10,634 bases of DNA from Lachnospiraceae bacterium (GTDB lineage Bacteria > Bacillota > Clostridia > Lachnospirales > Lachnospiraceae): assembly GCA_014804225.1 (NCBI GenBank), contig JAAVAF010000106.1, positions 1 to 10,634 of the forward strand. Reading direction: 5' to 3'. Below the pieces are notes generated by a model. The model did no database searches and was not told where the DNA came from. It was given only the letters and a program-made list of their open reading frames with translations. This document shows positions 1 through 6,705 of this stretch, in pieces; within the stretch, counting starts at the first letter, position 1; the number at the start of each line of letters is the position of its first letter. The translations under genes and the position numbers were made by a program.

Positions 1-859
1 CAGCATTTTTCGGCAACTGCCTTACACATTCCAGAAATGCTCTTGCTGCTTTCCCTTCCGCAACAGGATAAGTATATCCCAATCCCTGGGCCACTTGCTC
101 CGTAACGCGGGCAAACAGATCACACATGGTAAAAACGGCATTCCATGCCTCTTGCGTATTCCCGCCAAAATAAGTATCCAGATAGCTTTGATATTCGTCC
201 TCTGAAAGCCACCGATACAGGTATTTTGCCGACTTTCCCACACTCACATGAAAATCTGTCTGAATGCCGACTTTCCATGAGAGCATCTTTTCCAACTCTT
301 TGCGGACGACAAAATTTGCCATATCCTGTACATACGGAATTTCCTCGCGCCACAAGCCCTTTGCTAAATTGTTAGTGCACCACCAAAACTCGTTGGTACA
401 AGCTCTGAATTGTGCTTGCGTCGGCCTCTTTACATGATAATCTGCATCTGTCGCTTCCGGTATTTCGGGCAAAATATGTCTTTTGTCCAATAAAATCCGG
501 CAAAGCTTGTCATCACCGATATGCGCTTTGGCATGTGCAGCTGTTTCTACATGAAGGTCAATTCGATTACCATCGTCAAACTGCATCAGCCATCCGTAAA
601 TATTTTCTTTATCACTCGGAAAATCCGGATGCTCGTCCGGATACTGCATATAGAGGATATTTCCAAATTGACAGATCCAGTTTTTATCCTCAATAAAAGG
701 CTGTGTTGCAGTTACCACAAACACAATATCGTAGTCTTGAAAGATATCTTTCGGAACATTGCTATTTGTTCTGGAACCATTCATGTATACTGCTAAAATT
801 CTGTCGTCCGATTTGGCAATATCCGTAAATAACTGATACATCGTAGCTTCGCTGCGCAT
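1..859 (-). CDS. ANT(6)/AadE-family aminoglycoside 6-adenylyltransferase, C-terminus cut by window edge
   Basis: This gene likely encodes a cytosolic nucleotidyltransferase of the ANT(6) family, which transfers AMP from ATP to streptomycin-type aminoglycosides. It is open from ATG 859 to the left edge: 286 full codons with no stop, close to the family's usual length, so only a few C-terminal residues should be missing. The nucleotidyltransferase signature is visible as GSR at residues 28-30 and QDYDIVFVV at 41-49, with candidate metal-binding Asp42 and Asp44. A third acidic position, Asp101, lies in GNRIDL. The family-typical EFWWC and KGLWREE segments follow. The start is supported by AAGGGATGA just upstream, which overlaps the stop codon of the preceding immunity gene. 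Only 5 bp separate the two genes, so translational coupling is likely. Whether the enzyme acts on streptomycin is inferred from the family. Chromosomal homologues are often housekeeping or of unknown substrate, so no gene symbol is given. Confidence 0.88.
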   Translation of the reverse strand, partial: MRSEATMYQLFTDIAKSDDRILAVYMNGSRTNSNVPKDIFQDYDIVFVVTATQPFIEDKNWICQFGNILYMQYPDEHPDFPSDKENIYGWLMQFDDGNRIDLHVETAAHAKAHIGDDKLCRILLDKRHILPEIPEATDADYHVKRPTQAQFRACTNEFWWCTNNLAKGLWREEIPYVQDMANFVVRKELEKMLSWKVGIQTDFHVSVGKSAKYLYRWLSEDEYQSYLDTYFGGNTQEAWNAVFTMCDLFARVTEQVAQGLGYTYPVAEGKAARAFLECVRQLPKNA

Positions 860-864
860 AAAAA

Positions 865-1794
865 TCATCCCTTGTCACTTTTTATTTTCCTCAATAATTC
901 ATTAAAAATCTTGGTATCAGTTGTAAATTTGTGAAACGCAAGTGCAAATTCTTTCAGTGCTTTCTTTGAGGAGGACTGCATCGAAAATGTGTCTGCCTCA
1001 CAATCAAATGTAAATTTTGACTTTGCATCTGTTGTGTATTGTTCCATAAAGGCCAACGCAATCTTTTTCCAATCGTATCCGTTCCCTAACAGATTATTTT
1101 TTTCAAAGCATTCCTGATTGAGTATGCCTGCATCAAGGATTAACGAATAGCTTCCGCTTTCCGACATCCAGCGAAACGGGGCAATTGTCTGTTTTAATTT
1201 TTTGTCATTATCGCGCGGCTGTGGATATTCACTTTGGCGCTCCTCCACAATTTTTTCATAATTTAATTCCAATCCCTGTTTCGCCAACAAGGAGCGAATA
1301 TCGTCCTCTATACCTACTCCGCCATTTATAACGGTATCTCCGACACCTGCCTCTACCAGCTCATTGAATTGTTGTTGCGTGATCCTGACATCCTGACCAC
1401 CTTTCCATATGCGTGGAGGTGGTACTGGGTATCGAAAAGTAATGTTTTCATAATCAGAGTCAACCCACTTGTCATAATACGGATTGCTGAATAAGAAACG
1501 CCAACGTCTTGTTTTGAATGCGTGCACCATAAATACAGGTGCAAACATCCGCCCCGAATTAACAATAATTTCAGGCGTTTCGGGAATTTTCCCTACATAC
1601 TGAAAAACTTCTATCAATTTGCAGTTTCCCATATCAATGTCAATCAGTCGTCCGAACGCGTATATGTCGTCTTTGCGAAACCGATATTTTCTGTAATCAA
1701 TCAAATCCTCCAGATTTCTCCATGGCAAAAACAACGGGATTATAAATATATCGCCAATGTCAATTTCTTTTTTTGTATTCTCCAAATATTCCAT
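865..1794 (-). CDS. Two-domain immunity protein (Imm26-like + Imm51-like)
   Basis: This is a 309-residue cytosolic protein without signal peptide or membrane helices. Residues about 11-170 look like Imm26: DIGDIFIIPL near the start, then IYAFGRLID at 44-52, IEVFQY at 61-66, and a closing segment containing FNELVEAGVGD. A polar linker (about 175-203) leads to an Imm51-like domain at about 205-305, recognised by PFRWMSESGSYSLIL, GNGYDW at 237-242, and FTFDCEADTF followed by a KALKEFALAF helix. Both domains belong to immunity protein families of polymorphic toxin systems, and fusions of several such domains (polyimmunity proteins) are known. The toxin it would neutralise is not in the window. 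The ATG is preceded by GTGAGGT at suitable spacing, and the stop codon forms part of the ribosome binding site of the adenylyltransferase gene. The domain calls come from remembered family patterns. The Imm51 half is the surer of the two. Confidence 0.75.
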   Translation of the reverse strand: MEYLENTKKEIDIGDIFIIPLFLPWRNLEDLIDYRKYRFRKDDIYAFGRLIDIDMGNCKLIEVFQYVGKIPETPEIIVNSGRMFAPVFMVHAFKTRRWRFLFSNPYYDKWVDSDYENITFRYPVPPPRIWKGGQDVRITQQQFNELVEAGVGDTVINGGVGIEDDIRSLLAKQGLELNYEKIVEERQSEYPQPRDNDKKLKQTIAPFRWMSESGSYSLILDAGILNQECFEKNNLLGNGYDWKKIALAFMEQYTTDAKSKFTFDCEADTFSMQSSSKKALKEFALAFHKFTTDTKIFNELLRKIKSDKG

Positions 1795-1860
1795 TATGAT
1801 ACCTCACTTATCGCGTATGCGTTCACAATATCACAATTCTCCCCTTGCGGTTATAGTACT

Positions 1861-1895
1861 ATCATATCACAAAGCGTTGAGAAAAAGTAGGTCAA
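1861..1895 (-). promoter_or_regulatory. Possible extended -10 promoter for the immunity/adenylyltransferase pair
   Basis: On the minus strand an extended -10 element, TG-A-TATGAT, lies at 1869-1861, about 65 bp before the immunity gene start. A TTGACC hexamer at 1895-1890 is 23 bp away, too far to be a normal -35, so the call rests mainly on the extended -10. Confidence 0.35.
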
Positions 1896-1915
1896 AATGG
1901 GAATCCATGTTGTAT

Positions 1916-1944
1916 TTGACGCGCATATCATAAAAGTCTATAAT
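1916..1944 (+). promoter_or_regulatory. Sigma-A-type promoter of the dihydrouridine synthase gene
   Basis: TTGACG at 1916-1921 and a perfect TATAAT at 1939-1944 are separated by exactly 17 bp. The expected transcript start is near 1951, leaving a leader of about 45 nt with GGGAG before ATG 1996. This suggests steady housekeeping expression. Confidence 0.8.
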
Positions 1945-1995
1945 AAAACAATCATTGGCTTTGTTGACTGATTTTTAGAAAATGGGAGAACTTTT

Positions 1996-2964
1996 ATGAA
2001 ATTTTACCTTGCCCCAATGGAGGGAATCACGACTTATATCTACAGAAACGCCTACAATCACTATTTTGGCGGCATTGACAAATATTTCACACCGTTTATT
2101 GCAAGTAAGAAAATGAACCGTCGGGAAATGAACGAGATTCTTCCCGAACATAATGCGCACATCACGGTTGTTCCGCAAATTCTGACGAACCGCTCGGATG
2201 AATTTCTGCAGATTACACGCAAAATTGCAGAATACGGCTACACTACCGTAAATCTCAATCTTGGATGCCCTTCCGGTACTGTCACGGCAAGAAAGCGCGG
2301 TGCCGGTTTTTTGAGTGTTCTTGATGAATTGGAGCGTTTTTTATATGAGATTTATGAACAGTCACCGCTGAAAATTTCCGTTAAAACCAGAATTGGTGTT
2401 GAATCAGTTGATGAGTGGGAAAATATTCTTGAATTGTACAAAAAATATCCGATGGAGGAGTTGATCATTCATCCGCGGTTACAAAAAGAACTTTACAAAT
2501 TCACGCCGCATAAGGATGCATATGCGGCTGCTGTCGCAGCTTTGCCAGATATTCCTCTTTGTTTTAATGGGGACATTACCTCGCTGCAAAGTTATGAAGA
2601 ACTTCTTGATTTTGTCCCGAAAACCGACTGCATTATGATAGGACGCGGCATTTTGAGAAATCCGGGGTTAATTACACAGTTAGGCGAGCACATAAACAGC
2701 GTTTCATGCTCGGACGATATGCAATCTGCTCATGTTACCAAAGAAACCCTCAAGGCATTCCATGATGAAATATTCGAAGGCTATGCCGCACAAATGTCAG
2801 GTGAAACGCCAACGCTTTTCAAGATGAAAGACCTGTGGACATACTTGATCGAAAGCTTTGAGGCGTCAGACAAATACCTCAAAAAAATCCGCAAATCCTC
2901 GAATTACAGTGAATACAAGATTGCAGTCAACAACCTGTTTCGGGAATGTGAAATGCTATGTTGA
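1996..2964 (+). CDS. tRNA-dihydrouridine synthase (Dus family)
   Basis: This flavoenzyme reduces specific uridines of tRNA to dihydrouridine using FMN and NAD(P)H in the cytosol. The 322-residue length is normal for the family. The (beta/alpha)8 barrel starts with YLAPMEGIT at residues 4-12. The catalytic cysteine is Cys91 in LNLGCPSGTVTARKRGAGF. FMN/tRNA-binding motifs follow: VKTRIG at 129-134, IHPR at 158-161, NGDI at 191-194 and IGRGILRNP at 215-223. The C-terminal helical tRNA-binding domain occupies about residues 240-322. ATG 1996 has GGGAG 7 bp upstream and a strong promoter. It is the only plus-strand gene in the window and converges on the next gene with 3 bp between stop codons. 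The subfamily (DusA, DusB or DusC type) cannot be set safely by eye. Confidence 0.93.
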   Translation: MKFYLAPMEGITTYIYRNAYNHYFGGIDKYFTPFIASKKMNRREMNEILPEHNAHITVVPQILTNRSDEFLQITRKIAEYGYTTVNLNLGCPSGTVTARKRGAGFLSVLDELERFLYEIYEQSPLKISVKTRIGVESVDEWENILELYKKYPMEELIIHPRLQKELYKFTPHKDAYAAAVAALPDIPLCFNGDITSLQSYEELLDFVPKTDCIMIGRGILRNPGLITQLGEHINSVSCSDDMQSAHVTKETLKAFHDEIFEGYAAQMSGETPTLFKMKDLWTYLIESFEASDKYLKKIRKSSNYSEYKIAVNNLFRECEMLC

Positions 2965-2967
2965 ATT

Positions 2968-3969
2968 TTACCCCAAACTAACAGCCTGTTCTTTGGTCGG
3001 CTGAAATAGCACTCCGTCATCATTACTGATTTCACTCTGTTCACTCTGTTTTCCTTCTGTTCGAAAAATTATTCCTTCTGTGTTTTTTGTATATTCTCGT
3101 ACATAACAATAGTCATGAGTATGTGCATTTCTGTAATCATACGTATATGCATTTCTGTAATCATACCAAATCCATAATACTTTCAGAGCATCTCCGATAA
3201 CCAGTTGATTTTCTGTATTGATAATGTTTGTCGGATGGTAAATATGTAAGTACCCCTCGGCAAAATGGATTCGGATTACCTCATTGTTCCATTCTATTAT
3301 TTCAATAACATGACGTTGTCCAACCAATTCTCCCCAAATACATAAGTTTCCGCCCTTGATTTTTATTTTCTCTTTAAAACGGTTTTCCATGCAGCGTTTG
3401 GCAGTTTCAATCGGTGGAAACTCCTTGCCATCGGCAGAAAAATAGCTACAATGCAGTGTTTTTATTCTTGTTTCCAAAAATACCTGATTTCTTAAACAGA
3501 GTTCGTATGAAAACGAAGCATTTCGGTCGTCCATGATGATATATGCAATAACCGCTTTCCCTGAATCGACTGCCCACACTGAATTAGACATTAGCGGCAG
3601 ATAATGCCTTGCAACCTTTTTCACCACATCCGATAGCATATCTGTTTCCAATATGTTTATTATTCTTTCATTTGGCACTGTAGCATCATCATCTATGTAT
3701 ACACTTTCACGATCAACTTTAATTTGAATCTGTCGCTCGTATGTTTCATCCCATTTTTTCTGTTCCCTGCCAAATTTTTCTCTACATATTGCAAGAAAAA
3801 TCCCTGCTACTAAACACAGAATGCGAAAAAGCGTTCTCGCATTTGGGGGCGAATTTTTTGTTGGATACATCTCATAAGAAGCATAAACAAAGCAAAGGTT
3901 GCTTGTTGAAAAAATAACCATATTTAATAAAATCCATAAATCCAACAATATCTTCAATATCTTTTTCAC
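2968..3969 (-). CDS. Membrane-anchored protein of unknown function (two N-terminal helices)
   Basis: I do not recognise the family. The 333-residue protein begins with two hydrophobic segments, at about residues 5-30 (rich in Leu/Ile, containing LLDLWILLNMVIF) and about 44-62 (RILCLVAGIFLAI). A charged stretch and a soluble domain of about 260 residues follow. Near residues 270-300 is a short internal repeat of the type DYRNAYTY/DYRNAHTH, and the tail is polar. I chose GTG 3969 because AAAGGGTGA lies at normal spacing before it and because it aligns with the ATG of the broken paralogue just upstream. A GTG at 3978 would lie inside that ribosome binding site. There is no convincing promoter in the 36 bp before it, so transcription probably comes from the promoter upstream of the broken copy. 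A role as a membrane-tethered protein is inference only. Confidence 0.75.
   Translation of the reverse strand: MKKILKILLDLWILLNMVIFSTSNLCFVYASYEMYPTKNSPPNARTLFRILCLVAGIFLAICREKFGREQKKWDETYERQIQIKVDRESVYIDDDATVPNERIINILETDMLSDVVKKVARHYLPLMSNSVWAVDSGKAVIAYIIMDDRNASFSYELCLRNQVFLETRIKTLHCSYFSADGKEFPPIETAKRCMENRFKEKIKIKGGNLCIWGELVGQRHVIEIIEWNNEVIRIHFAEGYLHIYHPTNIINTENQLVIGDALKVLWIWYDYRNAYTYDYRNAHTHDYCYVREYTKNTEGIIFRTEGKQSEQSEISNDDGVLFQPTKEQAVSLG
3121..3168. repeat. 24-bp direct repeat, two copies, inside the membrane protein gene
   Basis: Two adjacent 24-bp units (3121-3144 and 3145-3168) match at 21 of 24 positions and share the core TGCATTTCTGTAATCATAC. They keep the reading frame and encode an eight-residue repeat of DYRNA(Y/H)T(Y/H) type. 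A more diverged third unit may follow in the protein (DYCYVREY). Confidence 0.8.
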
Positions 3970-4005
3970 TGCAATCACCCTTTACATCGTGTTCAACTAC
4001 TTATT

Positions 4006-4221
4006 TTATCCCTCATGTCTATTTCTCAATTTTGCAAGAAGCACTCCCACTGTAAAACTCAAAGTGCCCAAAAACGTTGCAAAAATTTTCGCCTTTTCTT
4101 CCTGCTCCTCCGTCGGGAACATCTCAAAAGAACCGTGAAAGAACAAATATATGCTTGTTAAAAAAATAACGATACTTAGAAAAATTCATAAATCCAACAA
4201 TATCTTCAATATTCTTTTCAT
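4006..4221 (-). pseudogene. Nonsense-interrupted short paralogue of the neighbouring membrane protein
   Basis: Starting from ATG 4221, with GAGAGGG upstream, this frame reads MKRILKILLDL, then TGA at codon 12. It then stays open for 59 codons (IFLSIVIFLTSIYLFF...SFEMFPT...VGVLLAKLRNRHEG) to TAA at 4006-4008. It aligns with residues 1 to about 67 of the downstream 333-residue membrane protein, where the equivalent codon is TGG (Trp), so a single G-to-A change explains the stop. The remnant carries the same two hydrophobic segments but ends right after the second, where the intact gene continues into its soluble domain. It may be a decayed duplicate, or once have been a free 71-residue two-helix partner. 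A sequencing error at the TGA is possible. The duplication itself is clear from both DNA and protein. Confidence 0.8.
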
Positions 4222-4236
4222 CGCAGCAGCCCTCTC

Positions 4237-4265
4237 TCTATAAACAACTTAAGAAACAGTATCAA
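4237..4265 (-). promoter_or_regulatory. Promoter before the broken copy and the membrane protein gene
   Basis: On the minus strand TTGATA (4265-4260) and TATAGA (4242-4237) are separated by 17 bp. The predicted start near 4230 leaves a leader of only about 10 nt before ATG 4221, containing the GAGAGGG site. It would drive the broken copy and, by read-through, the intact membrane gene. Confidence 0.6.
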
Positions 4266-4673
4266 CCCTTCCGTTGAGAATCATCTATAAATTATTGCTG
4301 GCAATATCAGCATACCAGATTTTAAAAATAATACTAGACTTGTATTTCTCGATATGTTATCATCTTGTATTAAGTGCGAGACAATTTTCTATAATATCAA
4401 TACCACTATTTTTGACTATGTCAGTCATTTTCGTCACAAAATTTGTAAAAATGAATCTCCGTATCACATAAAAAAACGACAAAATTTTCCGCTCTTTCCC
4501 CAAATTCAACTTTCTGCAAAAATAACACTTGCATTTTTTCTTGCATAACGCCTATTTATGGTAACTTCTACTACATAACCGGTTTACCATAGTTCACTTT
4601 TTGACTGAAAAATATCATTTCGCATTTTATGTCAATTTTTTCTTTATTTATGCATGAATCGGCAGTTCTCTTC
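4266..4673. other. A+T-rich intergenic region with one inverted repeat
   Basis: I see no convincing gene here on either strand; the short open frames lack ribosome binding sites and resemble random A+T-rich translation. It contains an inverted repeat, TATGGTAA (4557-4564) and TTACCATA (4584-4591), enclosing the palindrome AACCGGTT (4578-4585, overlapping the right arm). A TTGACA hexamer on the minus strand lies near 4630, but no good -10 is spaced correctly. No rho-independent terminator is visible after the acetyltransferase gene that ends at 4674. Confidence 0.5.
4557..4591. repeat. Inverted repeat TATGGTAA...TTACCATA
   Basis: Two perfect 8-bp arms are separated by 19 bp, and an AACCGGTT palindrome overlaps the right arm. 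There is no T-run next to it, so it is not terminator-like. A regulator-binding site is possible, but nothing in the window names the regulator. Confidence 0.5.
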
Positions 4674-5132
4674 TCACATTCTATGAACATACATTCTTGT
4701 CATATCCGGTTCTCCGTCCCCTTGTACCATACACAAAAATTCCCACCCGTATCTCTCGTAAAATGACGTATGATCTGTCACTAAATAAAGAGTGTCAATT
4801 CCTTTGCTGTTCATATCCTTGCAGACATAATCAAGCATTTCTCCTGCAATTCCCTGACAGCGGTATGCCTGTTCCACATAGACGGCGCATACATTTGGCG
4901 TCAAATCTTTTCTGTCATGAAAATCATTCTCAATCACGCCAAGACCGCCGATGATTTCGTCTTTATTTTTCACAATATACCACTGTGGAACTGCACTCGT
5001 ACAATTCAAGCATTCATCCATACTGTCAAGATACGCCTCCAACGGAATTCCCCATTTTTCATGGAACCATTGTGCCGCATCCTGTTTCAGCGCAGGATGT
5101 TCTTGTATCTTTAAGATTTCGTATTGCAACAT
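4674..5132 (-). CDS. GNAT-family N-acetyltransferase
   Basis: This is a 152-residue cytosolic acetyl-CoA-dependent acetyltransferase with unknown acceptor. The fold is read from a strand with conserved Gly (EIIGGLGVIEND, 59-70), motif A with the acetyl-CoA pyrophosphate loop (VCAVYVEQAY then RCQGIAG at 91-97), and motif B (FYERYGWEF at 124-132). The length fits a single-domain GNAT. ATG 5132 is preceded by GGGAGGAGG, one of the strongest ribosome binding sites in the window. It lies 36 bp after the lipoprotein gene with no terminator or promoter between, so the two are probably co-transcribed. Substrate cannot be read from sequence; small-molecule and aminoglycoside acceptors are only family possibilities. 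Confidence 0.88.
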   Translation of the reverse strand: MLQYEILKIQEHPALKQDAAQWFHEKWGIPLEAYLDSMDECLNCTSAVPQWYIVKNKDEIIGGLGVIENDFHDRKDLTPNVCAVYVEQAYRCQGIAGEMLDYVCKDMNSKGIDTLYLVTDHTSFYERYGWEFLCMVQGDGEPDMTRMYVHRM

Positions 5133-5168
5133 CTGTTACCTCCTCCCATTTTTTCTTCACTTGTCCAA

Positions 5169-5990
5169 CTAATTTTTTTCAATGAGTGGAAACCATTCAA
5201 ATTGCATAGGCTCTGTAACATATTTTTCTTTAATCTGTAAATATTCGGCCTCCGATATTGTATCTGTAAGCCGTCCATTACCATCCCAGTCTCCTGTATA
5301 GTATGCCTCATTAATCCATTTCCCGGAATCATCCCTTGTCTCCTTACACGCAATGATTTCCTGTACAACCCATTCCCCCACATCTTCCTGAAACTGCAAA
5401 TACGTCGTTGATGAATACGTTCCCGCGCTGACATATTCAACAATACCGTTCTCATAGATTGTCATATGAAAATATGAGGTTGCACATTCCATTCCCATTC
5501 CTTTTGTTTCACTGTAGTGGTAAATAACCTCCGGTGTGTCCTTATAAGCAATAATCATTTCTGGAAAATCGTCCCCCGTCAAATCCTTTAAGGCATAATG
5601 ATATGAATTTTCTGTAAATGTTGACCATGATGCACACAGTTCATCATACAAGTCCTTCCATTCACCACCCTCAAATTTGCTCCGCACATTCTCATCATTG
5701 ATATCCCGATTCTCAGCATTCATGAATTGTTCATATTGTTGGAGCACCTCAATATAAGGTTGCGGTATATCAGCGCATAGATTCACTTTCCACTGCTTTT
5801 GCTCTGATAAGATCTCTTCCGATTCTGTACTTTCCGATTCGCTCCCTTCGGCTTCTGCATATTTTATATATTTTGCCGTTTCTGATGAAGACAAAGTCGG
5901 CATAACATTCCTATTTTCCCCAACTTTTGTACACGCATTGAAACTAATAATACAAATCAGTATCATTTTCAGAAAAACTGCTTTTTTCAC
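5169..5990 (-). CDS. Probable lipoprotein with acidic linker and calcium-loop-like motifs
   Basis: The 273-residue product starts with KK, a hydrophobic stretch (AVFLKMILICIIS) and a cysteine at residue 20 in SFNAC. This resembles a lipoprotein signal, although Phe and Asn at -3 and -2 are not canonical. A Ser/Glu-rich linker (about 48-65) precedes a globular domain of about 200 residues. It contains DLTGDDFPEMI (136-146), like the Asp-rich loops of secreted repeat proteins (often written DxNGDGxPELI), and DWDGNGRLTD (about 234-243), like an EF-hand or dockerin loop. I chose GTG 5990 because GAGGGA lies 7 bp before it. The ATG at 6005 has no ribosome binding site and would put five polar residues in front. 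It is probably anchored on the outer face of the membrane and co-transcribed with the acetyltransferase. Function is unknown. Confidence 0.75.
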   Translation of the reverse strand: MKKAVFLKMILICIISFNACTKVGENRNVMPTLSSSETAKYIKYAEAEGSESESTESEEILSEQKQWKVNLCADIPQPYIEVLQQYEQFMNAENRDINDENVRSKFEGGEWKDLYDELCASWSTFTENSYHYALKDLTGDDFPEMIIAYKDTPEVIYHYSETKGMGMECATSYFHMTIYENGIVEYVSAGTYSSTTYLQFQEDVGEWVVQEIIACKETRDDSGKWINEAYYTGDWDGNGRLTDTISEAEYLQIKEKYVTEPMQFEWFPLIEKN

Positions 5991-6077
5991 TCTTATGTCC
6001 CTCATTATTGAAATTTAATGAATACTAATAATTCTATCACATTCCTCAATATAATTCCATGAAAACGTTATTGCATA

Positions 6078-6113
6078 TAAAAAACGAGACCTTTGTAAAT
6101 AAAAGTCTCGTTT
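6078..6113 (-). terminator. Rho-independent terminator of the CotF/ferritin-like gene
   Basis: On the minus strand AAACGAGAC (6113-6105) pairs perfectly with GTCTCGTTT (6090-6082) across a 14-nt loop and runs into a T-rich tail. It lies about 26 bp after the stop of the CotF-like gene and separates it from the lipoprotein gene. Confidence 0.85.
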
Positions 6114-6138
6114 CAGCAGATATTGTAAATATATTCTG

Positions 6139-6597
6139 TTAAGCCATGCCGTTTGCTGTTTTATACTTATACAGCATCTCCGCATGGTTCTGCTCCTCAA
6201 TCTGAATGTCTGCCAAAAGCTTACGCAGCGCCGCATCCGCGAACTTAAATACATTCGTATTGTACTCAGAAGAAACAAACTTTTCCGTTCCAATACAGTC
6301 TGTTGCCAGGAAATTGTCCGACTGCTTATCATTGTTCTGCGCCATCGTATCATATGTCGCCTGTGGCTTATAGTTTGCCCCATCCGAATCATTACAGTCG
6401 CAAGCGGGTACACTTCCGTTGAGCACCTGCTCCAATGAGTCGTAATGCTTCTGTTCCTCCTGTTCGAGCTTTCCAAAAAGATTTTTCAATTCCGGATCTT
6501 TTGCCTGATCTTTATATCTGCGGTATTTTTCCACACAGATTTTTTCCTGTGACTGCAGCTCCGTAATCGCGTCCTTTTCCTTCTGTTTTAATATCAT
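6139..6597 (-). CDS. CotF-like spore coat / ferritin-fold protein with two EExxH motifs
   Basis: This 152-residue protein resembles the CotF-type spore coat family, which adopts a ferritin-like four-helix bundle. Helix 1 holds SQEKICVEKY (16-25). Helix 2 carries EEQKH at 47-51. A Gly/Asn/Asp-rich middle with CDC (66-68) follows. Helix 3 includes EKFVSSEYN (about 105-113), and helix 4 carries EEQNH at 134-138. The paired ExxH motifs and additional Glu residues could form a di-iron site, as in rubrerythrin. That is inference: many coat proteins of this fold have no proven metal. ATG 6597 has AGGAGG at ideal spacing. A putative promoter lies upstream and a clear terminator downstream, so it is probably a single-gene transcript. 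The neighbouring DUF305 protein also carries repeated His-rich motifs. Confidence 0.75.
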   Translation of the reverse strand: MILKQKEKDAITELQSQEKICVEKYRRYKDQAKDPELKNLFGKLEQEEQKHYDSLEQVLNGSVPACDCNDSDGANYKPQATYDTMAQNNDKQSDNFLATDCIGTEKFVSSEYNTNVFKFADAALRKLLADIQIEEQNHAEMLYKYKTANGMA

Positions 6598-6640
6598 AAC
6601 AATCCTCCTATCCGCAAACAGTTCGTTTCTTTCTATTTGC

Positions 6641-6670
6641 TTTATAAAAAGGATTGCCTTATTTTGATAA
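6641..6670 (-). promoter_or_regulatory. Possible promoter of the CotF/ferritin-like gene
   Basis: On the minus strand TTATCA (6670-6665) and TATAAA (6646-6641) are 18 bp apart, leaving a leader of about 35-40 nt with an AGGAGG site. The -35 is only a partial match. A sporulation sigma factor is also possible, but I see no specific consensus. Confidence 0.4.
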
Positions 6671-6705
6671 AATATACATATTATGGAAACATTTTTGCAT
6701 TCTTC

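Noticed and set aside
3121..3168. Direct repeats considered as a CRISPR fragment.
   Set aside because: The units are adjacent without spacers and encode an in-frame peptide repeat.
4274..4548. Two overlapping plus-strand frames of about 65 codons with hydrophobic translations.
   Set aside because: Weak or no ribosome binding sites; hydrophobicity is expected from A+T-rich noncoding DNA.
5111..5455. 114-codon minus-strand frame overlapping the lipoprotein gene.
   Set aside because: It is the alternative frame of the better supported lipoprotein and has no ribosome binding site.
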